From NCBI GenBank assembly GCA_020284085.1, contig JACEVL010000341.1, positions 1,254,377-1,318,376 on the forward strand: a stretch of DNA of 64,000 bases, read 5' to 3'. Under the pieces are notes generated by a model. That model searched no databases and was not told the DNA's origin. It saw nothing but the letters and a program-made list of their open reading frames with translations. A program made the position numbers and the translations under genes. Shown piece by piece: positions 1-11,420 of this stretch (position 1 is its first letter; each line of letters opens with the position of its first letter). The DNA is from Aporrectodea caliginosa (taxonomy: Eukaryota; Annelida; Clitellata; Crassiclitellata; Lumbricidae).

Positions 1-149
1 AAGTGTCATTTCAGCAGAGCTCAGAGATAGGTGGCAGTTTCCCGGAGAGGCGGGTGGCATTCCCCTGTTGAAAAGCCACTGACATCCTCTGCAATAGGTA
101 TGATGTATCCATTGGATCATGGGTTGCGTCACTTATCCGGCTTTCCAAG

Positions 150-240
150 TCAATATTATTATTATTATTCTGTTATAATTTATTATTCTGTTGTTATTTA
201 CCATTCTGTTGTTATTATTATTATTCTGTTATTATTAAAA
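150..240. repeat. TTA/TTC-rich microsatellite
   Basis: Irregular ATT and TTATTCTG repeats. The open frame across this stretch is compositional and not a gene. Confidence 0.7.
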
Positions 241-539
241 CTGTGAGCATTATATTAGTGTAAATTGAGGCCAAGTACTTTATTTATAAGCTTCTTCAGT
301 TTAATCTACTTCACATTGTGCTTTTCTCACGATCGATGAATGCCACTCTACTGTCTTTACAAGCCCAATTAAACAAATATTAGGAAAAACGTCACAACAA
401 TCTGACTTTGAAATGGACGTGGACGTGGTACAGTAGCGCACGGTCAATGACCATCTTTGCAAAGACTGATTGACACTTATTGGGACCGTGAAAAGGTGAA
501 AAACCTTATACATGCCTTATTCACATACCTTTCACTCCC

Positions 540-675
540 ATACATCACATACACACACACACACACACCCATAACACACACATCACGTATATCAGACACA
601 CACACACATCACGTATATCACACACACATCACGTATATCACACACACACACACACAAACATACACACACAAACAT
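540..675. repeat. CA-rich microsatellite with CACATCACGTATAT motif
   Basis: ACAC runs alternate with three or four copies of CACATCACGTATATCA, making a compound micro/minisatellite. It is followed at about 700-735 by a short 3'-tail motif (gtgctatataaatgcc), the same core seen on many LINE ends in this window. Confidence 0.8.
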
Positions 676-739
676 CACACACTGAAGAGTGCCTCTGTGG
701 TTCTGAAATAGTGCTATATAAATGCCAGATGTATAAGTA

Positions 740-1037
740 TAGCACCACAGCACACTGAATGTCTGTTGATAAGGGTAGGCCCACAGCCTTACCTTACCTT
801 TTACCTCACTCTACCTTACCTAATGTCATGCTACGTTAAGTTACTTTGAAACCTAATAAAAGCCCACATATATCATAAATACCATTTTATCATAAATGCT
901 AATATATCAGTTATATTTTTATTATTACACAACAACACCTTACAATGTACATCCAGGAGACATACCTCCAATAAAGTTACCCCTAACTTTAAAGACACCA
1001 TGGGCCACTTCTTTATAATATTCATGTTCATTGAAAA
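740..1037. other. intergenic, no gene seen
   Basis: Low-complexity CCTTACC text at 785-835 and AT-rich sequence. No supported gene. Confidence 0.5.
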
Positions 1038-1045
1038 GCTTAAGT

Positions 1046-1396
1046 CAGTGCTGTCCAACCTTTTTGACACCGCGGGCCACCGAAGAAGTAATTTTTGAAG
1101 CCAAGGGCCGCGCCAGTCAACTCAAAAGCAGCGACTAAAATTTATTGAAAATTATTAACTGTATTATAATGGAGTTATCATAATGAATGCGTCTTGGGAA
1201 CGGGATTTTGTGTACAAATTGTCAAATGATAAGCCAAGTTACGAACGAATAGCTATGCAAGTAGGCCAGTGACTGTCTTTTACTTCATTTTAACAGAAAT
1301 TGCAAATATTTAGCGAGCTGCGGCGGGCCACTTTGAATCTGCCGGCGGGCCGCGCGGGCCGCATGCGGCCCGCGGGCCGCGGGTTGGACAGCACTG
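1046..1396. mobile_element. non-autonomous hAT-type MITE
   Basis: The element starts CAGTGCTGTCCAACC and ends GGTTGGACAGCACTG, so it has 15-bp perfect terminal inverted repeats. It is flanked on both sides by the same 8-bp target duplication GCTTAAGT (1038-1045 and 1397-1404). CAGTG ends with an 8-bp TSD are the hallmark of hAT transposons. Its 351 bp contain no transposase, and the right half is very GC-rich (repeated GGGCCGCG) and nearly palindromic. The intact TSD and TIRs suggest a fairly recent insertion driven by a transposase elsewhere in the genome. Confidence 0.9.
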
Positions 1397-1889
1397 GCTT
1401 AAGTAATGACAAACCGCAGTAACATTGAAACATGATGGTAAAAATTTCATGATCTTATTGAAGACACATCTTGGCAGCCTGTCAGGCACTCACTCATTTT
1501 ACAGTTGCCCCCTAAGGAGTGGGAGGCTCAGGGGACCACGGGTATCAACCGTGTCTTTAAATATCTAAATGTTCTTCAAGCAAGAGTGTTACCATTTGAC
1601 TATCGCCCCTCCCTTTACATTCTATCCACCCTTTAGATGCATCTGTCCTCCCCTGTCTGAAACCTAGCGCCGCCAAGTGGCCTGGTTTGAAGCACCTCTC
1701 CAAGGCTGAGTGGCAACTAAAGTTAAATAATGTACTCTAACAATCTTCAATAGACTGCAGATAACATGCACATATGAAAATGTTATGACAACCTTATACT
1801 GTCTGCCAAAGAGTCTAGCCAGCCAGAGACAGACGAATAGACAGACAGACAGAGCCAAACACACTGCCACAGAGAGTAGTTTTTACATG

Positions 1890-2395
1890 AGACCCAGACA
1901 GGCGTACAGCGCACACTATCAACAACGATGAAGGGTTGGAACCTGACAATGGAGCACCAAGTTCGTCTGCATATCGTTGATGGAATGGTCAACGCAACCA
2001 AGTACATCGGCATACTGCAGAAGTGCAAGGTGCCATCAGCGCAGCAGCTGTTCCCACATCAGTTCTTGTTTTGAGATGACAATACGCCATTCCATCGCGC
2101 TAAAATGGTCACCCACTGGAAGCGTCAGAACAACAACCGTACACTGGCCTGCCCAATCACAGGATCTGAATCTCATCAAGAATCTCTGGCATAAAGCATA
2201 GCCTTGGAAATATCTAAGAGACATTTGACCACCAAGTGCGAGCTGATCGAGTTGATCCTGGCTGCCTGGAACAGTGTCTTCACTCACAACCACCTAGTCA
2301 AGCTGGTCCACTCAATGCCGACATGCTGTCAAAGACAAGTGGTGAAGAGCAAGGGTTGGCCGATAACCTATCCATCCAACATTGACACATCAAAG
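1890..2395 (+). pseudogene. Tc1-like transposase relic (3' half)
   Basis: Split over three frames, the translation gives pieces of a Tc1-family DDE transposase. One piece begins around 1930 (GTMEHQVRLHIVDG). The second-aspartate region reads DNTPFHRAKMV near 2075-2110. WPAQSQDLNLIKNLW, the usual block before the last catalytic acidic residue, lies near 2140-2190. The C-terminal KLVHSMPTCC and KSKGWPI blocks lie near 2290-2370. Frameshifts and an in-frame TGA just before the DNTPFH block break it. The N-terminal paired-like DNA-binding region is missing or unrecognisable. Known family: cut-and-paste transposases inserting at TA. I did not find intact terminal repeats. It is clearly non-functional. 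Confidence 0.85.
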
Positions 2396-2399
2396 TGAA

Positions 2400-3890
2400 A
2401 AGTCCACTAAATGATAGAGAAGACTTCCGATTGGCCAGTACATGTTCTTCGTACAAGTAATTGTAATTACGACAATTTATATAGCATTGTCAGTAGCAAA
2501 CCACTTCCACGAGGCTTTACACACATTGTCAAATGCCTAGGTTCACGTTGCTTCAACACATTGTATGTGTACTATACACAGAAGAATCATGGGCCGGTGC
2601 TATGCTTGTTTATGACTATTTTCACATCAGCATATCGACCACGTGGTAAAAATTATTCTCATGTTAATTCAAAGTTAAATTTTTTTACAAAATGGTAACC
2701 AAAAAATTATAAAACATTTATTTTACGAGCATACGCTTACCAGTACACTATTTACCTTACATTCTATTCTATTTACGGACTTATAAAGCGTCTCTCACAG
2801 TACAACCTTCCAGTGCATATACATATATACATACATACAAACATACATATGCAAATACACACCTACATACATACATACATAAATGTTACAAAGGGTTAAG
2901 TTGAACAGTGTTGGAAAGTCTGCAATGGTTGTGAACAATTGAGTTTGCAGGAACTGCTTTAATTGGACATGGACAAGGTGGGTGGAGGATTAGGGTCTGG
3001 TACAGGTAGGAAGGGTGCCTAAAATACTTAGAAATGTCAAAGGGCAGTTAGTTTACATCCTGTTGTCAAGGAAGTGGCCTACATAAGTTGATCTGTTAAG
3101 TGACAACCAGCAAATTAAATTATTAGGAATGTATAATTAAATCAATAATGTTGTCATTATTACTATTATTATCATGGATCAGAATATACCTACTGTCAAT
3201 GCATTTACTCACAATATATTGTGGAATATTGATAATGTAATGTATTATGAGTTTATTACTCATAATCCAAGAACGGCACAGATCACGTTAACCTAATCTT
3301 AGTCTCGACTGCAGAGTGCAATTAACAGACATACAACAAAAGTCTCGATCAACTGCAATTATGACACAAGACAATGAAACCTACTAAATGACCAATGAAA
3401 CTGTCACATAAAGCAAGCAGACTATACCGGATTCCACAGATCAACCAACCATCTGTCATAATCACACAGAAAGAACTCTTGACAGTTTAGTAGTAATCCG
3501 TTCTTAATTGAGCATCATTTACGCATTTGCGTAGGAACTTTTGTCAGGTACTTCAAATCAAACATCATATTAAAGGACTGGGGTACCAATTAACTGAGTA
3601 ATTAACTAATTAGCCTAGTTGGAAATCCCATGGCAGATTGACAATGACACTCTTGAAGGGAACTCCCATGACCAAGGTCAGTAAGCTGCTCGAGTTAAAA
3701 ATTTTAAGAGAGTTCCATAAGAAACACAAAACCTTCTCTAGTATTAGGATAACGCCCATACAGCCAATTCCGTGTGACAAATCGTGTATGTGTCAGACTA
3801 TATGCGAAAGCTGTCATCTGCATAGTACTCATAAAGCAGCTGATAACAATTCAAGCACACATATTTAATCTAATTTAATCTAATCCAATG
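2400..3890. other. intergenic, no gene seen
   Basis: AT-rich unique-looking DNA with a short CATA microsatellite (2815-2885). The small open frames at 2411-2698 and 3638-3868 show no recognisable domain, and I take them as chance. Confidence 0.5.
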
Positions 3891-3929
3891 AAATGTATGT
3901 ATGCTTGTGTGCATGTATAAATTGTAAGT

Positions 3930-4185
3930 TATATGCATCCTCATCTCGCTCATTGCGACCTTCAGAATGGTGTGATCTCATTGTTCCTAGGACTAGGATT
4001 GCTCTGGACCAACACTGGATGTTTGCTGTGATGGGTCCCTCCATTTGGAATGACCTTCCTCTCTCACTAAGGGCTAAACTAGTGACTGCATGGTTTACCT
4101 CATCTGTCTCTCGCTCTTTAAAGGACTTCCGTGCTGAGAGCGCCTATGAATAGTTATGAGAGGCGCTTTATAAATTATTAGATAC
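3930..4185 (+). mobile_element. CR1/L2-like LINE 3' end
   Basis: The frame encodes the usual C-terminal block of CR1/L2-type ORF2 (LRPSEWCDLIVPRTRIAL, then GPSIWNDLPLSLR). The 3' tail is GAGCGCCTATGAATAG...GAGGCGCTTTATAAATT. Only the last 250 bp are present, as expected for a 5'-truncated retrotransposed copy. Confidence 0.8.
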
Positions 4186-4204
4186 GATACACTTTGTAGG
4201 AGGT

Positions 4205-4275
4205 ACATGTACACAGTCTTCTGAAGTCTCTAGGATGTAGCTAATCTCTAAAAAATGCAAACTACACTAGAGAGT
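4205..4275 (+). repeat. fragment of dispersed repeat R1
   Basis: Contains GTAGCTAATCTCTAAAAAAT, closely matching GAGCTAATCTCTAAAAAATT at about 19275. This makes it a short relic of the dispersed family also present at 19150-19375 and 33980-35245. Confidence 0.5.
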
Positions 4276-4289
4276 GACTTGGGGAGATA

Positions 4290-4430
4290 ATCTCGTCCCC
4301 ATCCTCATCCCCGGCCTACAACAATCTCATCCCCATCCCCGGCCTACAACAAGTAAGTCTTCCCCATCACTGCATGGTCAGTCCCCGTCCCCACCCATCC
4401 CTGCAGGACTACCGTACATCACATTCCCTG
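4290..4430. repeat. short CCCCATCCCCGGCCTACAAC repeat
   Basis: Two or three imperfect copies of a C-rich unit (CATCCCCGGCCTACAACAA). No coding sense. Confidence 0.5.
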
Positions 4431-4479
4431 CAAAAGGTTTTCACCAATTAAAATTTAAAATTTTTGTTTAGCTTACAAC

Positions 4480-5150
4480 GCTATTTGTATGGCTGATTGA
4501 ATTAATAAAACATATATGCAAAAAACAGACTATCTTATCTGACACCACAGTTATCAACTGGTCGACCTTTGAGCGCCACATAATTTGGCATGTGATTTCA
4601 GCCCCTAGTAGTTCCACCTCGAAACTTCCATTTCAGACGAGTGCTACATGGTTGGCAACTTATGAAACTGATAAACTCTTGATGAACATAGACAAGAACC
4701 AGTTGATAAAACGGCCAAATATCACTTTTAGCTGAACTACAATTACTTTTTGAAGAAATTAGGTCCATTTTTTGTTATAACAGTTTATTTAGGCCTATAT
4801 CACACTTTGCCAAGTTATTTTAAATGTTTTACATGCCGCCTGAAAAACAATTGTTCAACACAAAAATGCTGGAACAGGAAGTAGAAATGATGAAAGCCTG
4901 AAGCATTGAAAAGTGAATGGAACCGGAACTGGAAATTTAAATTAAGTAAGTAGCTGCAAGTAAATACGTAAGTTACTGTATACTATAGTCTATACAGCAT
5001 ATAGCTATCATTACCACAGTTTTATCTCTGGCTCATTCTCCATTACTGTGACAGTAAACCCATTAACATGGTAAAACTGAAATTGTTGTCCTCAATACCG
5101 CATTATTTACCACAGTTAATGCGGTTTTATCATGGGAAAAATTACCATGT
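4480..5150. other. intergenic, no gene seen
   Basis: AT-rich. Short inverted pieces around 5040-5155 (ACCATG / CATGGT, CACAGTT / AACTGTG) could be an eroded palindromic element but do not resolve into one. Confidence 0.4.
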
Positions 5151-5154
5151 CACT

Positions 5155-5240
5155 CTCTATACTACACGCTCGGCAAGTCAACTACACGCTCGGCAATGTC
5201 AACTGCACGCTCCATGTCAGAAAACACACTATTTTAGGCC
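5155..5240 (+). repeat. R1-type tandem (CAAC-T-CACGCTC) fragment
   Basis: Three imperfect copies of GTCAACTACACGCTCGGCA, ending in a CACTATTTTAGGCC-like sequence. The same GTCAACTGCACACTC motif followed by CGCACCATTTTAG occurs at 35180-35245, and a related form at 19320-19365. Confidence 0.55.
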
Positions 5241-6350
5241 CTGACAGCAACAGTTGTAAAGTACTATAACCCACTATTGAAGCCATGTCTAAATCTGACA
5301 CATGGGGGGCAGACGTCAAGATACAGCGAGAGCAACACGAATAGAGCTAGATAGATAAAACAAGCTTTGCTGTTCTTGCTTCGTTTAAATCTGTTCTTTC
5401 ACAAACGTGACATTATCCAATATCCAAGTACTCCATTAAACATAATCGCACATGCATTAACGTGAATCAACGCGTCATTGTTGGCATGTTGACCAACGCT
5501 CAATTGAACTTTAAGCTTGAACGGTTTTTACCAGGGAACTCAATACGCAGGACATGACCATGAATTTATAGAGCCATTTAAAAATTCCCTACAAAAGAGT
5601 CTTTGTTACATGTCACGTTTACTCAAAGCAGAATTTTACCACATCCATTGTTGCTGTCACAAAATGTCATGTACTTGAGCAAGTCCTTATCTCGCAATTG
5701 CTCAATGCTATCAACTGATGCTTTGTCATCAGGCAGTGGTGCTTAATAGATATTTAATAATAATAGTAATAATAATAACAGCAGTGCTGTCTATCGAATC
5801 CAATCCAATTACTTCTATGGTGCTGTAATCACAATGCCCAAGACATCAATCGAGAGTCAATCAATGCACGAACAACTAGTCCCTAAGAGCAGCTATGGGC
5901 ATGAAATGTTATTGACTTCTCTTTCTCGGTCTCAGCATACAAGGGCAGGCAATCAGTCCTCTACTTCATCACCTGATCTTCCCACTGACACTGTACACTC
6001 ACTGTACATATTCATTTTTATTATTATAATTACTACTACTACAATTATTATTGTACTTATTATTATTATTACTAAATTTATTACTATTATCATTATGATT
6101 CTTACTATTATCATTACTATTATCATTATTTAATACATTACATTGCATATCACAACATTTGGTTCAGTAACATTCTGCATAATTATATAACTACCGAATC
6201 ATAATCAATTTTAGATGTGAATGGTATGTCAGATTTAATTGGAAGTTCTGACTTAACAAATTGCTTATATTTATATGTTTTAATCTATACTAATCTAATC
6301 TAAACAGACTTTCCATCACATAAATCCAATCCAACCATTTAATTGGACAT
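5240..6350. other. intergenic with ATT/TTA microsatellite
   Basis: No supported gene. A TTATTA microsatellite (6015-6135) makes a spurious open frame. Confidence 0.5.
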
Positions 6351-6354
6351 TCAT

Positions 6355-6580
6355 AAGGGGGGCCCATGGCGCATTGGATAACATCTGGCACAGAGACCGA
6401 GAGGTACCGAGTTCGAGCCCCCGTTGGGCGGATATGCTTTGTAGGCTGCTATTAGCGCCATTGTATTGCAGGCTGTCTGTTCTGTTAGTAGTTAAGATTT
6501 CAATTGCATAACATGTAAATGTACAGCGCAGTGCGTTTGTCAGGCGTTTATTAAAGAAAAGATATTATTATTATTATTAG
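6355..6580 (+). mobile_element. tRNA-derived SINE, family A
   Basis: The head reads ATGGCGCATTGGATAAC (A-box-like) and GAGTTCGAGCCCCCG (B-box-like), spaced as in a tRNA. The body ends GTGCGTTTGTCAGGCG then TTAATAAAG-type sequence and an (ATT)n tail. A near-identical copy lies inverted at 9937-10160, and a head-only copy lies at 8600-8690. Being tRNA-derived, it would be transcribed by RNA polymerase III from the internal boxes. Confidence 0.85.
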
Positions 6581-6655
6581 CTTGTTTTCGGTGTAGATTC
6601 AGTCATGTCCTCAGAATAATGGTCCTAAGATTCCTGACAGTCATGGTCCTTAGTC

Positions 6656-7121
6656 GGCAAGCTTATAGAATCGGGGCTGAAGGAAATAGTGAGCAATTTA
6701 CTGGAGTCGTGATTGTCGGTTAGGGTCAGGTCAGGCGTCGTGAGGGTCGGTTAGGGTCAGGTCAGACGTCGTGAGGGTCGGTTAGGGTCAGGGTTAGTGT
6801 CGTCATTAGAAAACATGGTGGCAAGCATTTAGTATCGTGGTGCATGTATTTTTCTCCCGTCATTTTAGGCGTCGTGAGAGTCGGTTAGGGTCAGGTTACG
6901 CGTCGTGAGGGTCGGTTAGGGTCAGCCTGTCAGGGTTAGGGTTTGTGTCGTCTTTAGAAAACATCGTACCTTCCGCGGAGCATGCCAAAAAATATCGTCC
7001 CACGCCCGAAAATACATGCACCACGAAACTAAATGTTTGCCAACATGGTACCGCCTGGCGTCCGCGCACCATGCCCGAAGATACTGTATAATCCATCAGC
7101 CCACGATACTATAAGTTTGCC
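6656..7121. mobile_element. MITE-like element with telomere-like TTAGGG core
   Basis: Starts GGCAAGCTTATAGAATCGGGG and ends with CATCAGCCCACGATACTATAAGTTTGCC, imperfect inverted termini. Inside are four or more copies of GTCGTGAGGGTCGGTTAGGGTCAGG, rich in the telomere hexamer TTAGGG but not a pure telomeric array. A shorter second copy with the same ends and core lies at 52645-52858. No transposase is present. Confidence 0.65.
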
Positions 7122-7124
7122 CCT

Positions 7125-8230
7125 TAGTCTCACGAACTTTTCAACTCATGACTGTTATCATTAACATTAACCTAATGGAAAACTTTTCCATTACGTTCAA
7201 GCCTCTCCGCTACTAGAAAGCTGCGTAACGTTCAGCACTCGATTTCATCACAATTACATCACGTTAAACAAATCTAATTCTCAAATATGATGCAACACAA
7301 TAATCGATTTTTTATTGTAACACGTTTAATAACTAACTTTACAACTGTTTGAAATTTAAAGCCAATCCCAAAATTCGTATTAAGCTTCACCCAAGCGTAA
7401 ACACGGCGCTACATAAATTCAACAACGCGATTGCCCAACCCGCTGCATAAACTCGGCAATAGATGTTTTAAAGAGTTCATCTTACCGCACATTTTGGTAT
7501 TTAGAGTTGAAATAAAACGAGAAATTAGAAGCGATTTTCCACGAAGACAGAAAAGCTCACAACTGAACCGAACGCCACGTAGTCAACGCTATTCATTAAC
7601 GATGTTGCTCATGAATATGCATGTTATGTATTTTGGGAACACAGATGACGGAATAGCGCAGACTTCGTGTACGTAAGTAAGTGCTGTGTTGTTATAGCAA
7701 CCGTGACGTTTATAGACACGCGCTTTGTTGTTATATCAACCGTGTCATTTATAAATAATTATAACGTAGCACAACATTCCATTTTGAGCAATACTGAAAT
7801 AAATAATACGCGTACGTGATCTGGTACAAATAGACTCTTTAAATTGTTCGAACAATTTGTCTTCTAAGACAAGAACTTTCCCGCACTCAGATTGCTTGGC
7901 TGTACAGTTAGGCCTACTTTTGAAAATTTATTAATTATCATGTATTACTATAACAGTGTGTTGAATCGCATACCTGTCGTGACTATTATTATTTTAGAGA
8001 GTGGATGTCGCGCGAACATAATTTTTAGTAGGCTATGCACGGGAACTAAATGGACGTAAACTATAAATAATAAAATACAGCCCGTAAAAACAAAGTTTTT
8101 ACTATATCCATCTAGTATCCTATAATGGGTCTTATGAAGCAGTTACCTCTACAAATATATAGTCCGCGTTCATTTTACGACATAGCTTGCGTTTAATGAG
8201 GCAGCGCGCCCGTTTCTGTTGCGGCCAATG
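7125..8230. other. intergenic, no gene seen
   Basis: AT-rich sequence with no domain-bearing frame. The frame at 7431-7676 has no recognised feature. TAGGCCTA octamers lie at 7909, 8539 and 8752 in this neighbourhood. Confidence 0.4.
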
Positions 8231-8320
8231 GCAACGCTGGCCAATGGCAACGCTGCGTATCGGAAAAGGGGATTCCCCGATTCGAAAAGTTGAGTCCCCG
8301 ATTCTATAAGCTTGCCTTTT
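8230..8320 (-). repeat. inverted terminus of the TTAGGG-core MITE family
   Basis: 8296-8316 is the exact reverse complement of 6656-6676 (21 bp). Together with a short GCCAATGGCAACGCTG duplication just before it, this looks like a broken second end of the same family. Confidence 0.55.
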
Positions 8321-8599
8321 TGGGGAGCTGAAATTTTGATAGAATGAAGTGTCTGCGAGGGCGAGTCTATCTGCCAAGTTTCAGGACGATTGAATGATTG
8401 TAAGTGATCGAATGAGTCGTCGCAAGATTTGACTTTTTAGCCTGTGGCTCAAACATATATTCAAGATTACAAGCAAGCAAGCAAGATTTCCGCAAGTTAA
8501 ACTAGATGGATAAAAAAATGGTGTAAATGGACGTAAACTAGGCCTATAAAAAATGGTGTCTACTCAATCAAGCAGCAACGCTTGAGAATCTGCCACCCT

Positions 8600-8690
8600 G
8601 GGGGCCCGATAGCGCATTGGATAACACACTGGCATAGAGAGCGAGAGGTACCGAGATCGAGTCCCGTAGGGCGGACATGCTATGGCCCCT
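8600..8690 (+). mobile_element. SINE family A, head-only copy
   Basis: Carries GATAGCGCATTGGATAAC, GAGAGGTACCGAGATCGAG and TAGGGCGGACATGCT, matching the tRNA-like head of the copy at 6355. The copy stops after about 90 bp, so body and tail are missing. Confidence 0.8.
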
Positions 8691-8699
8691 CATACCACT

Positions 8700-9300
8700 A
8701 TAATCGTTTGGCACATACGATTTTTTAATATTCAGTTACAATCTCCACTTATAGGCCTACAGTAACATGAAATGTATTTGTTTACTGTACCTTGTTCTAC
8801 CCATCATGCTTTTTCTAACTCTACTTACCTTACCTTGTTGATTAATGCCAACATACCTAACCTATAATTAATTTACTTTATCTTATCTAACTATATCTTA
8901 GGCTACCTTACCTTGCACTAAGTCCCATGCTCAGGGCTTATGAAGGGGTGCAGCCGATTCATAGCTCCAAGGCCCGGAAGGCCAAAGCGGGACTGGGAGT
9001 ATATATCTTTTTGGGGCCCATCAAATATATTCTGTTCAGAACTTCAGACTGCTCTGCTAGAAAAATTAGCTTCAGTTTGTCACCACGGACAAACGGTAGT
9101 GATGTGAAATCTCTTCGTCGTATAAAGCTTTTTAAAGCTCACCTGCCTGGCTTTAAATCAGTAGTGGAAGACTTATACTAGAACTAATTAAACTTGACAG
9201 CCAATACAATTAAGAAACGAGGTACATGTACATGTCATTTTATCTTTAGTCAGATCTTTTGTCTATGTGCTAATGTCAGCTGTGTGGTACGAAAATTAAT
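8700..9300. other. intergenic, no certain gene
   Basis: CTTACC-rich text at 8820-8920. The frame at 8927-9181 has a plausible-looking end (SVVEDLY) but no family I can recognise. Confidence 0.35.
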
Positions 9301-9318
9301 GTTAGCTCTAATAGTTAA

Positions 9319-9665
9319 TTGCAAGCAATGTCATTCAAGCCAGAGATTGATGTCGACGTAGTAAACATTGAAACACTCCTCGAAGATGTGACAGAACTCC
9401 GAAACAACTGGAAATGCATGTGGAATAAAGTCAAGCTGATTGCATCAAACCTTAACACGGCAATAAAACTTCCTCGTGAACGTGATGGATTTAGACGTGA
9501 TTTAGACGCAAGAGGGCGAGGCTGCCTGATGACAACACACCCAGTGCCAACTTGACGAAAATGAATGACGCAAGTGAATCGCCAGAAGAGGTCTGCTTCA
9601 GAAAGTCTGTTTTATGTCTTGGTAGATAATGTTGTAGCAAGATTAACTGTCCGCTTCAGTGCTGT
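9319..9665 (+). pseudogene. probable hAT-type transposase relic (zinc-finger MYM/THAP-like group)
   Basis: The first frame reads a helical segment (IETLLEDVTELRNNW, then IKLPRERDGFRRDLDARG). That resembles the region before the C-terminal dimerisation domain in hAT transposases of the 52-kDa-repressor-like group. After a shift the sequence continues at about 9570-9690 as SPEEVCFRKSVLCLVVDN and RLTVRFSAVKQLAEKF. This matches the usual order of a Y/F-R-x-S-V block, L-D-x-hydrophobic, then L-x-x-RF. The stop and frameshift show it is dead. I infer the family from block order only, so a domesticated origin cannot be excluded. Confidence 0.5.
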
Positions 9666-9936
9666 TAAGCAATTGGCTGAGAAATTTTGATTGAATGTGG
9701 AAATATCCAGACTTGCATACGAGACATCAAACTTCGAGTCCGAGACCGAGACAGTGGGATCCGAGACCAAGACATCAACAAATCTATCTAGACATGTAGT
9801 GTCTCGAGACAATTCAAGTCTGGATATATCTAACCGTATCTCCAAGTGTTCTGGGAGGAAATGCTTCAGCTTTACTTAACACAATATCCTGCTGACCTCA
9901 ATACTCAATAGTTATTAAGGATTTCATAACAGAAAT

Positions 9937-10160
9937 AATAATAATAATAATCTTTTCTTTATTAAGCGCCTGACAAACGCACTGCGCTGTAATTTACATG
10001 TTATGCAATTTAAATCTTAACTACTAACAGAACAGACAGCCTGCAATACAACGGCGCTAATAGCAGCCTACAAAGCATATCCGCCCTATGGGGCTCGAAC
10101 TCGGTACCTCTCGCTCTCTACGCCAGATGTTATCCAATGCGCTATCGGCCCCCCCCCCAA
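9937..10160 (-). mobile_element. tRNA-derived SINE, family A, inverted copy
   Basis: Reverse-strand copy of the 6355-6580 element. It has the (ATT)n tail at 9937-9950, the CGCCTGACAAACGCACTGCG body, and the tRNA-like head ending at a run of Cs at 10150-10160. With the 6355 copy it makes an inverted pair about 3.4 kb apart. Confidence 0.85.
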
Positions 10161-10307
10161 TACCTCAGTGCTGTTTTCGTTATTGGCCCGGTGGCGTGGA
10201 ATGGGCTTCATCGAGAAGTAAAACTGATCTCCCAGCTTGGCCTTGATGACTTGGCCGGGAGCACCTTCGAGTATAATAGAGGCCTTGAAGGGGCGCTATA
10301 TAAATTT

Positions 10308-10350
<43 letters not shown>
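10160..10350 (+). mobile_element. LINE 3' end with (ATTG)n tail
   Basis: A short frame carries the C-terminal LINE block (VIGPVAWNGLHREVKL). It is followed by GGGGCGCTATATAAATTTCG and a (GATT)n microsatellite. It abuts the head of the SINE at 10160 directly, so one element probably served as target for the other. Confidence 0.75.
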
Positions 10351-10620
10351 CTGACTGAGTACACAGGGCAAATTTGGTAAGTGCGGTTAACGTATTTATA
10401 CCTTTTGAACTTATTAACAGAACACAATAATTTTATACTAATTCTAAATGTTTGTCAGCTTACGATTACTGTTAACAATAATTCCAGCGACCGTATTATA
10501 TCCTCTGCAGAGAGGTCATTCGGCAGACTCACGCTGATTAAAGATTGTTAACGTCTACCGTGTCTCAAACAAGGGCATAACTTTCCCCACAAAGTGGTGC
10601 TGACCACTTCCGTCCTCCCT
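10351..10620. other. intergenic, no gene seen
   Basis: No domain-bearing frame. Confidence 0.4.
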
Positions 10621-10629
10621 CCCCTCTAA

Positions 10630-10835
10630 CCAGTGGCGGCACTACAGCAGGGCAAGCCAGGGCAAATGCCCTGGTAAAAAAACCTTTGCCCTGGTCGTTG
10701 CACTGCCACAAGGCTGCCAGCATTTTTGCCCTGCCGAGACTTTTTGGGGGCATCGCCCCTGCCCAGTTACTTATATGACTGCCCTGGGTATGCCCTGGTT
10801 AAAAAAATGTCTGGCGTCGCTTCTGCCTCTAACTT
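10630..10835. mobile_element. degenerate MITE with CAGTGGCG-type ends
   Basis: Begins CAGTGGCGGCACTACAG and ends near TCTGGCGTCGCTTCTGC. Internally GCCCTGG units recur on both strands (CCAGGGCAAATGCCCTGG is itself palindromic), with paired TAAAAAAA stretches at 10675 and 10800. The ends are partly eroded. Related to the better-preserved element at 34010-34306. Confidence 0.5.
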
Positions 10836-11289
10836 CACTCTGCTCCGTCCCTCCTTCCTCTCCTCTGTCTATAACCTCTATACGAATTTCGTATGCCATG
10901 TCCGTCCCTTTTAATACCAATTCCCTTATCCCTCCCCTCTCACTGCACTCTCCCCGTCCCCCCTTCCTCTTCTCTGCCACACATCTATTCTAAACGAATT
11001 TTATATGTTTTGTCCACCACTTTAAAGTCGCATATTACAAAGTACACGTTTGCATTCTTTTTCACAATAATATGTTGACTTGTCTGAGGAATTGGCACAA
11101 AACTGACGTGAAGACATATTATTATCTGGCCCATGGTTAGCTACATTGGAACGGCGCCTGCTTCTCATGCGTCTCTGTGTTAGAGAGCGTGCGGATCGCT
11201 TCCGATGCTGGCTTATTTCAGAGTTAAATCTTGGGCTAGCACGCCCCGTACACCAGGGACCTTAAATGACGTTGCGGCTATCTATCTCC
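10836..11289. other. pyrimidine-rich intergenic DNA
   Basis: CCCTCC/TCTCTG-rich. The frames across it are compositional. An imperfect direct duplication (CGAATTT..TATG..TTGTCC / CGAATTTCGTATGCCATGTCC) lies at 10883 and 10995. Confidence 0.4.
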
Positions 11290-11420
11290 ATCTATTCAAG
11301 TGGGCAGCGGTGGTAAAGGATCTCACCCGATCAATACATTGAAAAATGATCAGGGTCGACTCTGGGTCGAGGTCATGTGGTGGCGCTATAAAATCGAGTA
11401 CATTTACATTACCGATAGTT
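11290..11420 (+). repeat. dispersed repeat R2, copy 1
   Basis: Shares GGGCAGCGGTGGTAAAGGATC, CATTGAAAAATGATCAGGGTCG and TACATTTAC, in order, with 18940-19075. The two copies are diverged and unannotated. Confidence 0.65.

Noticed and set aside
6715..6960. Interstitial telomere or chromosome end
   Set aside because: TTAGGG is embedded in a longer GTCGTGAGGGTCGGTTAGGGTCAGG unit inside a TIR element, not a pure hexamer array.
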